64,000 bases of DNA from Gnetum montanum (lineage: Eukaryota; Streptophyta; Gnetopsida; Gnetales; Gnetaceae), in the NCBI GenBank assembly GCA_015680685.1, contig MNCI01030164.1:833630-897629 (forward strand). Reading direction: 5' to 3'. The notes beneath the pieces were generated by a model. The model worked only from the letters and a program-made list of their open reading frames with translations. It was not told the origin of the DNA and made no database searches. Below, piece after piece: positions 12,330-23,518 of the stretch (position 1 is its first letter; each line of letters opens with the position of its first letter). A program made the translations under genes and the position numbers.

Positions 12330-14180
12330 TCATTTAAGGCCCTCAGTTTCTTTTTAAGTTTTTTTTTTTACACATTTTTTTTTTACAATTTCTTTAAATT
12401 TTTTTATTTTATTTTTACAACATCATTTATACTTTTTTATTTCTTTGTGTGTGTGTGTGTGTGTGTTATCCATTTTGTTAAGTTTGTTACTTAATAAGTG
12501 CTCCAAAGATGGAATGAACTGTACTCCATTGATTGCTAATGTTTGGTTTTTACCTTTAAGTTATGATGTTGATACTAAGGTTTGGTTCTTTTGATATAGC
12601 AGACAATGAGTCCACATCATCCACACATCCATAAATTTCTATGGTCTCTCTTAGCTTGGAACTGTACAATCCCTTTCTCAATAATAAGAACTATCAATGA
12701 ATCAATAACTGGGCATTTCTCAAACTAAGGAGGGACTCAAGGATTGAAAAGGGTGTGACTTCAAGGGGATTTGATGCATTTGTGTTGGCCATTCTCTTGG
12801 GTACTTGGATGTTTTCTTTTTGATTTTTCTTACCATTCCAACGTTACCTCCTTATCGGGAAGTTGAGAAAATAAAAATAATAAGTCTTTGCATGGTGTGG
12901 TTCTCATGCAAAAAAAAAAAAAGTGAGAATTCAAAGCACACCCCTTAGACGAAATAATCATTGGGCTACAAGCACTGGTTATGGAACTAAAAACATGTTC
13001 CCTCTAACTAAGGCCCTTCTCACTTCCTACTTTCTCCTCTTTCGTTTCGTCGAAATGGTGGTGGCTCTTTGGTGGAGGCATTTATGTTACTTCAAGTGGA
13101 TGGATGGATCCAATGTATTAATGCGAAGTCACTGAATGTGGTTTGTTTGAGGCTGAATTTGGAATGAGATCTACCAAGTCACATTAATCATTAAATACAC
13201 AAGGGGCTGTACATCACCTTGTTCTTGAGAGTCCATTCCATTCTCTTCTTTCCATCCTTCTTTCTCCATTTATCACCTCATTACCGGTTGTATCATTAGT
13301 GTATATTTTGGTTGACGCATCGTTTACTTTGTGGTAAATTCTTGTGGTTAAGAATTTCACTCTTGTTTCCAAATGACATTTCTAGAGCCTATGGACTCTT
13401 TAAATGTAGGATTGTTAGGCCATTAAGGGCATGAGCCTGCTTTGGGGAGGACCCACTGACATTCCTATTTGGTGCATCCATTAGTTTCTTTCCTTTAAAC
13501 ATTTCTACAATCACCATTAATTTTGTTCATTTCCATCCTTAACATCCCTTTCATCGACGTTATAGTTGTTTCTTTTTCCCCATCTTTCTTATTCCTTTTC
13601 TTTTTCTCCATTCTCTTGCTATCAGAGGTTCGCTCTTAGTCATGGGGGTTCTGGTCCAATTTTTTCCAAACCCCTACACCTCGGGTAGGCATCAATATTG
13701 TATCTCCAGATCCGTATCAACCATATCACAACTCAGCTAATGGACCTTACACTGAAGCAAGGTATCAATTGCATTATGATTTATTTACCCTTGCTAATAT
13801 ATGACTGTGTTGTACGTGCAAATGGCAATCATACAACAACAGATTGAATCAGGAGGGAACACTTGGAATGGAGCGATGCTGAAGCAGTTACGCAAGGAAC
13901 AAGATTGATAGCATGCTTATGGATGGACAATGAAAGGCACAATCTTGGCGTTGGCAGCAATAAACTTCTTCTCTCTCTCTCTTTCTCTCTCAACTGCCAA
14001 ATAAGGCTAGATGTCAAATGTACATAGTGTTCACTCTTGTTGTCATGAACACTAGTTTATCATGTTCTGTAATGATGATCCGTTCACATGTCATCCCATT
14101 CACCATTAGTTTCATTCAAGTCAATAATCCCATACCTTCTCAATATTTTGTTAGGAACTCAAGGACGAGTTTTTATTCAA
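12330..14180 (+). other. Non-coding interior of inner element, no RT/integrase
   Basis: Where pol should be there is a T-rich stretch, a (GT)10 microsatellite at 12447-12466 and AT-rich sequence without long frames. Landmarks such as 'tcaaggggatttg' (12757) and 'gctttggggaggaccc' (13439) recur in the same order in the 40183-50680 element (about 45182 and 45901). This spacer is therefore an inherited part of the subfamily. Confidence 0.6.
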
Positions 14181-14191
14181 TCATGGGGGTA
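14181..14191 (+). promoter_or_regulatory. Polypurine tract of inner element
   Basis: TCATGGGGGTA lies directly before the 3' LTR. The same motif precedes the 3' LTR at 49806, and in both cases an 'aactcaaggacgagttt' type block lies just upstream. It is the expected plus-strand priming site. Confidence 0.75.
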
Positions 14192-14999
14192 TGATCGGAC
14201 GCGATATCGCATGGGCTATGATATCACGTCCTTCCTTGCCATATCACGTACTTGATATCGCAACCTGTCATCAGTTCTATAAATAAGAGGTAGCTCACCC
14301 TTGTTTCTCCATCTAGATCTAGACCTTAGCCAAACTCTTGCCATTTTTCCATTCCAAAGTTAGAATAAGTTCCATGTGCCTGCAGTAGGAGTCCCAAAGT
14401 GAATGGATCTTTATTCGAGCAATTTTGTACCTAAGCACACAATTGTGTACAGCAATAAATATGAACTTTTGGATAAACCTTGCAGTGCATGGACTAAGCT
14501 AAATAGGACTTTAATTATTGTTAATTGTTTAATTGCTTTCTTAAGGACTTAATCTCTCTCAACCCTCAACTCTCATAGTTAAGTGCATTCAGTATGACTG
14601 CTTCGAACACATGCGTTACGCTTGGTAATCCCAATAACGAATAGCATTTGGTAACCCCAGTAACGTTACATTGGTTCAGGGTGTGAAACGGCAAGTGGGA
14701 ACGAATACTAATGCTAGGATGATTAAGGCTTAGTTAGTTAAAGTTAGTTACTTAGTCTCTTCACCCCTTTTCTCTCTTAGCATAGGCAATAAAAACATAA
14801 AAGACATACAAATCATATACCTCAAGTTCACTTAACCATACAACCGTGACAAATACAAGTGAGCTTGGGAAGACAACGACTGATTAGCCTTAAGTGTTCC
14901 ATAAGGTGCATAAGCACTTAGTCCTTGGAGTTCGACCGGATCGCACGTGTAACGCTCGTATTCATATGGTTAAGTATAGGGGTAGCTCGCCACTCATCA
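14192..14999 (+). repeat. 3' LTR of inner element (808 bp)
   Basis: It runs TGATCGGAC...CTCATCA and is similar along its whole length to 8018-8839. TATAAATA lies at 14278-14285. GATATC occurs at 14203, 14220 and 14254; a fourth site seen in the 5' LTR is mutated or deleted. ATAAT follows at 15000-15004. Confidence 0.9.
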
Positions 15000-15004
15000 A
15001 TAAT

Positions 15005-15259
15005 GGATGGTAAAAACTTAAGCTCTTTCCTCTTACACTTATTGGCCAAGCAAAAGTATGGTATAGGTCATTAAAACCAAAATCAATTCAACATTGGCCA
15101 ACAATGGTAGAACTTTTCAATGAAAGATATCAAACCTATGCAAGAGTGTTAGCCTTGAGGAGACAAATCCAAGAATGGAAACAAATGCAACATGAACCCT
15201 TGGACATGGCCTTAGAAAGATATTATGCACTGTTAAAAAACTGCCCAGGCCATGGGTTC
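15005..15259 (+). pseudogene. gag of the outer element, 3' part before the assembly gap
   Basis: It resumes the gag reading frame interrupted at 8017. Recognisable stretches are 'KLKLFPLTLIGQAKVWYRSL' and 'MVELFNERYQTYARVLALRR', then 'DMALERYYALLKNCPGHGF'. These match the corresponding gag parts at about 10060-10290 and 42230-42465. One TAA interrupts the frame near its start. The sequence then runs into a block of unknown bases. Confidence 0.75.
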
Positions 15260-15454
15260 NNNNNNNNNNNNNNNNNNNNNNNNNNNNNNNNNNNNNNNNN
15301 NNNNNNNNNNNNNNNNNNNNNNNNNNNNNNNNNNNNNNNNNNNNNNNNNNNNNNNNNNNNNNNNNNNNNNNNNNNNNNNNNNNNNNNNNNNNNNNNNNNN
15401 NNNNNNNNNNNNNNNNNNNNNNNNNNNNNNNNNNNNNNNNNNNNNNNNNNNNNN
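15260..15454. other. Assembly gap (195 N)
   Basis: A run of unknown bases inside the outer element's gag. Open frames that span it are not real evidence of coding. Confidence 1.
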
Positions 15455-16410
15455 TGGGTACATGAAAGATGTGGAGAATATGCCAACATTATTAGAGGAA
15501 GAACTATGCCAAATCGAGAAACAAGATAGGACACCACGCGACAATTGAAACAAAGGGTAGAAGATAATAAGAATAAGAACTCAACTACCAATTTCACATA
15601 TCAATGTAACGTCTATCTGTACGATCATCCCAAAGGCCAATGTCCAGCTTTGTCACATTTACATGAGCATTAGAGAGGAATGTTACATCTAGATTTCGTA
15701 CAGAAATATCGGGTTCAACCATAGTGGAAAAAACCTCAGTCGTGGGGGAGGCCATAGCCAACTAGACCATACCCTTCATATGTCCCAACACCAAATGTTT
15801 ATCATGTTCAACACCCTGTTTCTCCAACGAGATTAGCATTCTCTACCTCACCTCATTATTATCATTCTCCCGAGTACTATCCACCCATGTCCTCTCCAAC
15901 AAAATCACCACCTCATGTGCCTTACACTTCTCCTCAACCTCAATATTCTCATGCTTCACCCTCTTCTACATCGCCACTAGTTGTGCCAGAAGGCTTTGCA
16001 CCACAGCACCAACCCATGAACGTTACTTGTGCTACTGCTATCAATAGCAGTGGGAACCCTCCACAACATCGAAAGCATCCTTTCTTTAGGTAGGACTGTA
16101 GAAAGAGAGCACAGTTTTGAAACCACTGCATCCTCCAACTTAGCACAAGTTCAACGCTGTGATGCATTCGCCTCCTCAACCTCAATGCCTCCTGTTACTC
16201 TATCTGGGCCAACAATCAACACTCCAACAACCATGGGGCCCAATGAATATTGCCACATAGAGAGACATGTTGATCTTTGCATACCATCTTATGGTTGCAA
16301 GTACCATAGTGGGTCAACTTCTTATAAATTAACCACATCTTATAACTTGCCCCACTATGTCAACTCTAATCAAGTGTGTGAACCCCAATGGGGTAAGTAT
16401 GACTAGGTCC
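15455..16410 (+). pseudogene. C-terminal gag and Pro/Ser-rich linker of the outer element
   Basis: After the gap, a decayed frame gives a zinc-knuckle remnant (CNVYLYDHPKGQC at about 15608-15646) and then a long Pro/Ser/Tyr/His-rich stretch (about 15780-16020, for example 'SPTKSPPHVPYTSPQPQ'). That stretch corresponds to the linker before protease in the other copies. No DSG protease site and no 3' LTR follow, so the outer element is truncated near 16.4 kb. Confidence 0.6.
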
Positions 16411-16639
16411 CAATATTTCCAACATGCAAGGATCCCCACCTTTCATTTATTAATTCTAGCCATGCTCAATCGTTTAGTTATGGGGTATCCTCCATTCTAA
16501 CAACACAGAATTAATAAAGATTTTTCTGTTTCTTTAATTTTTCAACTCTTTGTTTTCTAGTTTTTCACCTTTTGATTTATTGTTTTATCTTTTTAGTAAA
16601 AGTTGTACCGAGCATTGACGTGTAACGTGCTAATAATTG

Positions 16640-17476
16640 GTCGATCAAAACCAATTCCAATCAGTTTCTCTCTTGGGGAGTTGGGAACTTTTGTAGGTGA
16701 ACTTCTTTGGGAGAAAGTTGACATTGCACCAAACTATCTTTGACATGAGTGTCTCGTGCCATTCATAAACCTCTTCAAATCTCTCTCTCCGTGGATCCCC
16801 CTTTGCTGAAAGAGGCCAAAAACAGGGAAACCAAGCGGCCCAAGTACTGTGATATCGAAGAAAGATCATTATTCACGCAATTCCAAACTTTGAAAATTCT
16901 TTGTAATCTACACCCTTTGCAACATTCACGCAATTCAAAAGAATCTAAGTATAAAATTGAATAACATTTAGGGAGAGAATTGTTTTTGAGTAAGTTGACT
17001 TTCTCAATTCGGTACATATCCCTGTGTTCATTCATTTTCGAGGGTATAATTAGCCCAGCGAATATTGGGAGAATTTTTAAAATTCTGGCGTACGTGGAAG
17101 ATGATAATTGCAGAGGGAAGCCAAATGTCAGAGATTCTTTCATGCCGACCTCCTCCCTGTCGTGTTGTATGGAGCATATGGTGCAGACTTTTTCACCAAA
17201 ACACGATACACACCCCCCCATTATCTTTCAAATTTGGTGGCACCCACTCCGTCATGCGGAGTTGCACGTCTTCCTTTGCTCTGCTTGAATATTTTGAACG
17301 ATAAACTCCTCTGCTCTGTTCTGCTTTGCTTGGCTGTGAATTAGGTGAACTTCTTTTATTAAACAATTCAATCTTCGTTGCATTATTGCATCATTGCTGC
17401 ATTAGTGTAGTGTAGTGTGTTGGTGCCGGTTATACCCCTGCGTTTGTGTGCTCTGTATTTGCCTTACATGTAATGT
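16640..17476 (+). promoter_or_regulatory. TNL promoter-like region, upstream copy
   Basis: Sequence from about 17080 to 17460 matches the region just upstream of the TNL first exon (about 23130-23520). Both share a 'gagattctttc(a/g)tgccgacctcctcc' block, then 'catatggtgcagacttttt', 'accaaaacac' and a 'gttaggtgaacttc' type block. GCCGAC, the core of a DRE/CRT site, lies at 17144-17149. It ends at a truncated copy of TNL exon 1, so it is the 5' end of a broken paralogue. Promoter function is inferred from position only. Confidence 0.55.
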
Positions 17477-17611
17477 ATGATCTGGAAGAAAGATGATTAT
17501 TCAAGAGAAGCAAAATCAGCAACCAAAAGATGGGATGTGCAGCCTCAGCGTCAGCCTGGGCCTTCGTCAGAGGCAGCACTACTACATCTGGGTATTGGGT
17601 CATCATGGTAT
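17477..17611 (+). pseudogene. Truncated TNL first exon (N-terminal part only)
   Basis: The peptide from 17477 shares 'ATKRWDVQPQ' and 'QPGPSS' and an 'LHLGIGSS' type segment with the start of the intact TNL at 23557 (ATKRRDLQPQPGPSS, LQSGLGSS). It breaks off at 'gggtcatcatg', exactly before the part that would encode the TIR domain. The next bases match the distal promoter block instead, so the break is a duplication or recombination junction. It supports a tandem TNL array at this locus. No function is expected. Confidence 0.65.
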
Positions 17612-17885
17612 TTTAAAATGCTATATATTCTTTTGCATGATCCTTGCTTTAGCTTGGAAAAGTCAAGGTTTAATTTAAAGTTCTATTCCGTGCTTTTCTT
17701 TGCGAAATGAGAAAGTTGTGGGTGGCATATTCTTTAAAGGTGTGAGATGCATGGACGTGGCAGGTGATAATACGTTGATGAAAGGGTAACGGCCAAAGAT
17801 TCCTTCCTGCCGACAGTCCACCCGTTGTTGTCGTTATTAAGAATAAATCGCTGACACTTCTGTGACCAAAATACAGCACTGTACA
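17612..17885 (+). repeat. Second upstream copy of the TNL 5' flanking block, truncated
   Basis: It starts with 'ttttaaaatgctatatattc' and 'ccttgctttagcttgga', which match 22960-23012 ahead of the intact TNL. It continues to 'ccttcctgccgacagtcc', with GCCGAC at 17809-17814, and 'gaccaaaatacag'. It ends near 17885 where unrelated AT-rich sequence begins. This is the third copy of the promoter block in the window. Confidence 0.55.
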
Positions 17886-19589
17886 CTTAGAGGATGTTAC
17901 TTATTTACTAATAATAAGGTGGAAGAGGTGGTGTCTTTTGTATTACTTACAAATATTCTTCTTGGTTCTATTTTTAAACATAGATTTTGTTAGAGTTTTG
18001 TGACAACTTTAATATATTTAAGGATCTTATGGTTAAGAACTTAACCTCATAACTCCTCAACTTATTCTTTCATAACATAATTAGTAATTAAAGTTATTTT
18101 AGTAATTAAAGTTATTTATGAACATGATAGATTATAATTTACAATAATGATTTTTGGACTTGTGATAGAAACTATAAACATCCTTGGTCAACTTGTGCAC
18201 AAACTTTGCATACAACTTAGGTACACTTCTTTGTAGCTTTTTCTTTTCTCCAACGAAGCTTTTCAAGTGATCTTTGCTTCATATTTAAAAAATTGGATTA
18301 GGCTTAAGCTTGGCTCAACTTGTGAACCTTCTCTTCCTCTTTAGAAAACTGGATTCTCACTCACTTTTGAGTCTAGTTGGCACATTCACTCCTTTGGAAA
18401 AGGATGCTCAATTACACCTTTGACTATTCAATTATGATGTTCATCACAAGTTACTATGGTTGGTCATCATAACTTCTTCATCTTTACTTCTTATGTTGCT
18501 CAATCATTCATTATTTTAAATTTCTTTTTCTTCTTCTTCTCTAAATTACAACTATCTTTGTAGTCTACTTATTCTTCTTACTCACATATTTTATCTTCTC
18601 ATGGTTACACACTTTCCACACTACCTAACTTTAATCATACTTGCTCTTTATTTCATAAGCAAGGTTATGATGGTTCACAATTTATTGCAAATAGTTACAA
18701 ATCAACATAGAAGTTTAAAAATTACCATATAGGGTTACAAAACTAATAATTGTGTATTATGATTGACTTAAATTCTAATAGATGTTTGGATTCATTTGAA
18801 TGTTTTTGGTTTGATTTTTAGTATCTACAATATATATGTTTCATATTATTCCAAAAAAAGAGCTTTATATTAGTGTTAGCTTAATAATGATCTTCTTCAT
18901 GTTGCTTAGTTGATTTGTGGATATTTTAGTGTTAGAAAATGCCTTTGGTAAATTAAGAGGGATGCTTTTTACTTTCAATAAGATTAATGAATAGTTGATC
19001 TCCTTTTGAAATAAGCTTACACTTTTAGATCCTAATGTTGGTGGCAATCATAAAGGTCCAATTTGATTCACTTGATTTAACTATAAAGTTGGCTTGCTAA
19101 AATTTTTTCACAAATTTAATAGAGCTTATCTCTCTACTTCCCTTAATGTATGCTTTATGTATGAGTACAACTTATTTGATCAAGCACATCTAGAATGCAA
19201 TTTGTCAGAACAACTTCCTATCAAGTTCTCTATTTAAAGGATAGGCTATGTTGATCTTTGGTCTAAACTTTTTATTATTAATATTTCTTTTTGTGCAATA
19301 AAAATTTTTAGATGTCTTTTTGTCATAGTTGGAACTTGGTTCAATGCCTATGAATTTTTATGCCTTCATTGAATGATGGAAAAACATTATTGTCTACATT
19401 GTTAAATTTTTAAGATATTTTGGTAAATGCTCACTAAAAAGTTTCAAGTTGTTACCCTTGAAACTAGACATAAAATTTATCTCATATCCCTCATAATGAA
19501 AGTATTTAATAATAACTTGATAGCCTCCAATAGTCGCAACAAATTTTGAAGATCAAAAAACTAAAGGTGATTTACTTAAGAATCAATTA
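17886..19589. other. AT-rich sequence, possible upstream part of a decayed LINE
   Basis: No clear domain. Part of 18860-19590 may be a decayed LINE endonuclease region, because an L1-like reverse transcriptase follows on the same strand, but no motif is firm. Confidence 0.3.
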
Positions 19590-20072
19590 TTTTGGTTAAA
19601 TATAAAGAATTGAGCCTCAAAAGAATTCATCAAGTTTTTAAAAGCCCCTACAATAAGTTATCAAATAAAATGAAATTCATGTTAATAGTGAGATTCTCTC
19701 TACTTTTATAGATATTTCAAATGCTTTTTTAATCATTATTCATATGTATTTATTTCACAATATATTGATCAAGAGGCTTTAAACTTTATTTATCTATGAA
19801 TCCCACTTATTCTTACTCCATTTTGTAAAAGGATGACATGTTAACTATGTAAGATTTTAAAGAAGTTTTAGTTTCCACAATTAATAGAAAATCTACTTTG
19901 TGATTTTTATAAAAAAAATTTAGGATGATATTGATATAGAGTTTTTCAACATGTATAAGGAAGCTCTTTGTAAAGGTTCTTTTGGTCAAATGATTACTTA
20001 ATGAAGGTATGATAAAACTTATATTGAAATCAAGTGATAGATTTGAGATTAGTAATTTGTAGCCACTTAAAA
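19590..20072 (+). mobile_element. L1-like LINE reverse transcriptase, N-terminal part, decayed
   Basis: Translated with stops and frame changes, about 19890-20072 gives 'DIDIEFFNMYKEALCKGSF' and then 'DRFEISNL', which fit the start of plant L1-type reverse transcriptase (family pattern: GDRREISNWRPISLLNVDYKI). The pattern breaks after about 20072 and resumes near 21425, so something inserted between the two halves. Confidence 0.5.
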
Positions 20073-21424
20073 AAGGTTAGGCTATCACCCATCCATTAAC
20101 CTTTCTAGGACCCCTCCTTGGTAGAATAAGCATTAAGCCTCTATGTAATGATCTTTTGGATACTTATTTCTTAAGTTGAAATACATGGATTTGGGCTTGG
20201 ATAGAACCACTTAAAGAGGTTAGGCTTTCTAATGAGCAACATGTACCCCTATGCCCAACCATATGAACCACAAGTGTTTATGCATGATTCGGTCAAATTT
20301 CATGGATGGGACTAGTTGTGGCATCTAGATTGTTAAGCATTGATCACAAGACGTTATCTTCCACTTAAACTAGTGATAGCTTTGTCATGTATGGTTTAGT
20401 CCAAAGTGATGCATATGATAGTTGATGTTGTTTCAAATTTATGCTACTCCTAATGATAATAAAGAAACCAATTATTTAATCTAATTAATAATAGAAAAAT
20501 AAAGTCTAAACTAGCCTATGGACAATGAGTGTCCATTCCCAACTTGTCATATATGTCCTGAATCCACGTATCCACTACTAGGATTACTAAGCATTATGCT
20601 ACTAGGCAAACCAAGTAATAATGCTACTGGGACTACCAAGTGAATATGTGTTTACACTTGAAATTGGTTGTGCTCATTCTGCCAATTGATTAATATACAT
20701 GAAAACATAAATATTGACTAAGTACATTAAGAGTAGATTGCATGAAAAGTAAACTTAATCTAAGTCAAAGTACTGCAATGAATAGGAATCAATCTCGATC
20801 TTATTACCATTCATGGAATGTGTTCAAGTACATTGCCACTCAAATAAGACATTGTACAACTAACTCAGATCAACACTGCGGGCACTCACTGATTGTTCTC
20901 TAAGATTATGAAATAAAACTGCAAGGGTTTGGCTACTCTATTGACAAAAAGGTGTCAAATACATAGTGGGTGCATGTGTATTTATAGGCACATCTATGAA
21001 ATACAACGTAGCTGTGATATCACATCTACGAAATCATAGATGCAATGTAGCATCTACGATGTAGTAGCCAACTGAGAGGTACCGATAAGGATGCTATAAT
21101 GCAGATGCGATGTAGCATCTATGATATCTCGGCCAATTGATGCTTCATCACTTTTTCTCATTCATTGATCCTCCTAAGAGCCCTCTTAGTAAGATGAGCA
21201 TTGAGGCTCTAAGTGATGATTCTTAATTAGCAACCAATTACTCTGTTAATGATCATCACCTAAATGCTTGATGCTCATCCTCTCAAGGTGGGGTCTTAGA
21301 AGGGTAGTGGATAAGAAAAAGCCTAAACTCTTTTTGAGGGGCTTTGCCTAGGCTTTAACCTAAGTCTTATGACTTAAGAAACAAACATCTTACCATTAAT
21401 ACAAGTGGTGGTCTCTAACCTATT
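20073..21424. mobile_element. Insertion inside the LINE, containing a solo LTR
   Basis: This segment separates two halves of one LINE RT. Sequence flanking the solo LTR on the left (about 20108-20150) resembles that on the right (about 21174-21225): both have a 'ccct(c/t)cttggtaga/agtaaga' type block and 'gcatt(a/g)agcctct'. The LTR may therefore have landed in an older repeat. Exact borders are uncertain. Confidence 0.4.
20230..21150 (-). repeat. Antisense solo gypsy LTR (about 921 bp)
   Basis: On the minus strand it begins TGATGAAGCATC and ends with the gag-element style '...GCTCATTA'. Interior blocks match other LTRs here: GATATC sites at 21016 and 21123, the 'gtaatgctactgggactaccaag' type block, and 'tatgcccaaccatatgaa'. 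There is no adjoining primer site, polypurine tract or internal region. The flanks are CTTTC (20225-20229) and CTTTT (21151-21155), a probable target duplication with one mismatch. This fits LTR-LTR recombination that removed the interior. Confidence 0.7.
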
Positions 21425-21741
21425 TCTCTATCAAATGTTAATTATAAAATTATTACTAAGAAATTTACATTAAAATTTTGAAGCTACCTACCTCAATTAG
21501 TTAATTTAGAATAAATAAGTTATGTTCTAGGTATATTTATCTTAGATAATGTTTTACAATTGCAAAGTTCATGACTTTGGCTATGGAATCTTATCAAGAT
21601 ATTGTTCTTCTTAAATTAGATTATGCAAAAGCTTATGACAAGATGGAATACCCTTATGTATTGATTATGTTGTAAAATTTAGGCTTGAATTCTTCTTTTT
21701 ATGTCTCATGTTAGAATGCTATTTTCTAATGCTAGAAAAAT
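21425..21741 (+). mobile_element. L1-like LINE reverse transcriptase, continuation
   Basis: Decayed translation gives 'NVNYKIITKKFTLKF', then 'VLGIFILDNVL', then 'QDIVLLKLDYAKAYDKMEY'. This matches the plant L1 RT order (NVDYKILTK..., PGRQILDNIL, LKLDYEKAYDKVEW). The palm-domain aspartate in LDYAKAYD is present. It joins in pattern to the part ending at 20072. Confidence 0.65.
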
Positions 21742-21744
21742 GAT

Positions 21745-21970
21745 GCATTAGCATAGTGGTAAGTCTCTTGATTTAAAAGATCTGAGTCATGGGTTCAGTT
21801 CTAGTGGGTAATGCTAAATTATATATCTTGAGGTATATCTATGTTACATTTATATTCTGGTGGGTGAATAAACAAAGATCTAGTTCTTCATAGAGGCAAA
21901 TGACAAAAAAGAACTTATGTAGCTGACCCCATTTTATTTAAACAAGGCTAGGATAATGATGATGATGATG
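21745..21970 (+). mobile_element. tRNA-derived SINE with LINE-like 3' tail
   Basis: The 5' part has an internal RNA polymerase III promoter: A box TAGCATAGTGG (about 21752) and B box GGGTTCAGTTCT (about 21794), spaced as in a tRNA. The 3' part (about 21866-21970), running from 'aataaacaaagatctag' through 'gtagctgaccccattt' to an ATG/ATGATG repeat tail, matches the 3' end of the minus-strand LINE in TNL intron 1 (24465-24561). SINEs borrow the reverse transcriptase of a LINE that recognises the shared tail. Confidence 0.7.
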
Positions 21971-22950
21971 CTATATTTCATTTCATTTCTACTTAAAGAT
22001 GACTTTACTAAAATTATATGACTTTGTACATATGTAATTTAATAAAATTAATTTTGGATGGCTTTTGGGCTTCTAATTTAATGAAAATGAACATATTAGT
22101 ATTTTTACATAGCTTTGTACCCTAATTTTAAAAAAGAAACTTTCATAACTTACTAATTAAACATGTAAGACATGATCTTAAATTGACTTGAGCTTGTGAT
22201 CATGTTCCATTGACGTTATAAGCGAAAATGTCATACTATCTCTAATAGAAAGTGATCTTCAACACACCCATCTTAGGTCTCAAACAAAGAAATGAGATCA
22301 TTTTTATAGTTGAGGGAATATGGATTTTGTTATATTTGAGATCATCACATCATGAAGATTCAAAGGTGTATGTCTCCTTTTGAGATAATGTTCCCATGCT
22401 TCTTTGAAACTTTACTTTAAACTAAAGATATAACATGACCTTTAAGTTCTATATAGAATTTAATCATGACTTTTAAACTTAAAATTAGAAATATGACTTT
22501 TAATCATAATATTTCAATATAAGAAAGAAAAGGAAACTAGGATTTAAATAGAAAGAAACATCAAGAAGAAACATCCATAGATATAACACAATTCATACCA
22601 TAATAAAAAATCACAATCTAACATTTACTTTCATTACTTTAGTGCCTAGATCTTATACAAATTTGACATGGAAAAAGGTTTATTAAAACATTTTTCATTT
22701 TTACACTACTATCTTTTTCTATTTTATGTAGTATGATATCCTATTAAATTAACATAGCATGTCATATTGTCTACAAAAGTTATGTTGAGTCATGAGAGGG
22801 GATGGGCCTGGGCCTGGTTTTAGTATGCCATGAGCTAGGATTAGTTGGTTTGAATGATTTCACACCATTGCTTTGTTGGAAATAGAATAATTTGGTTGGA
22901 TGCCACTTTGAATCATGGCGGTGAAAAAAAACATAAGGTTTCTTTTAATT
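21971..22950. other. AT-rich spacer between SINE and TNL promoter
   Basis: No coding, LTR or RNA feature recognised. It lies directly upstream of the conserved TNL 5' block. Confidence 0.4.
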
Positions 22951-23518
22951 CCTGCTATATATTTTTAAAATATTACATATTCCTTCAGCATAATCCCTGC
23001 TTTAGCTTGGACGCACTTCTGAAATCAATGGGAATTTGGACCCACTTCAAAAATCAATGGCTTTAGAAAAGTTAAAGCTTTGCTGGGTGTAAATTTCTGT
23101 TCAGTGCATTCGCTTCTGCACTAAGGAACCTTTTAGTTGTATTGTTTAAAGTAAAGTTGGGAAGAGCGTGGACTACTTTGGCAGAGATTCTTTCGTGCCG
23201 ACCTCCTCCTTGTCGCGATGTAGCATATGGTGCAGACTTTTTTGACCAAAACACAATAAACACTGATCATCTTTGAAATTTCGTTCTGATTTCCTTTCGC
23301 CTTCTCCATCACAGGCAGTTGCACTTCTTCCTCTGCTCTGCTGTCAATATTTTGGACGATACATTGCTCTGCTGTGAGTTAGGTGAACTTCCTTACATCA
23401 AACAAGTGAGTCTGCATTGCATTGCAATATTGCTGCTGCATAAGCGAAGTGTGTTGGTGCCAGTCATACACCTGCCTTTCTGTTGCTCTGTATCTGCCTT
23501 TGCTGCACGTGGGGGCAA
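22951..23518 (+). promoter_or_regulatory. Promoter/5' leader region of the TNL gene
   Basis: This block lies directly upstream of TNL exon 1. Parts of it occur twice more at 16.95-17.89 kb. A DRE/CRT core GCCGAC lies at 23197-23202 inside a 'cgtgccgacctcctcc' stretch kept in all copies in modified form. No convincing TATA box was identified and the transcription start is unknown. DRE/CRT sites bind DREB/CBF-type AP2 factors in other plants; activity here is inferred. Confidence 0.5.

Larger units (their letters stand above)
8018..14999 (+). mobile_element. Inner Athila-like LTR retrotransposon, RT-less (6,982 bp)
   Basis: Complete by structure: 5' LTR 8018-8839, primer site 8841-8858, gag and protease pseudogenes 9248-12032, a non-coding part with no RT, RNase H or integrase motif, a polypurine tract at about 14181-14191, and 3' LTR 14192-14999. 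The flanking 5-bp duplication is ATAAT at 8013-8017 and 15000-15004. It inserted into the gag of an older element. Coding parts contain several stops, so it cannot make proteins. The LTRs differ by many transitions and one indel of about 8 bp, so the insertion is not recent. It matches the element at 40183-50680 through the gag-pro region and beyond it. Confidence 0.9.

Noticed and set aside
15104-15597. Open frames across the N gap on both strands
   Set aside because: They are open only because 195 unknown bases hold no stops.
16775-17221. 148-codon minus-strand frame in the upstream TNL promoter copy
   Set aside because: It lies antisense to a duplicated 5' flanking block, is not kept in the other copies, and shows no domain.
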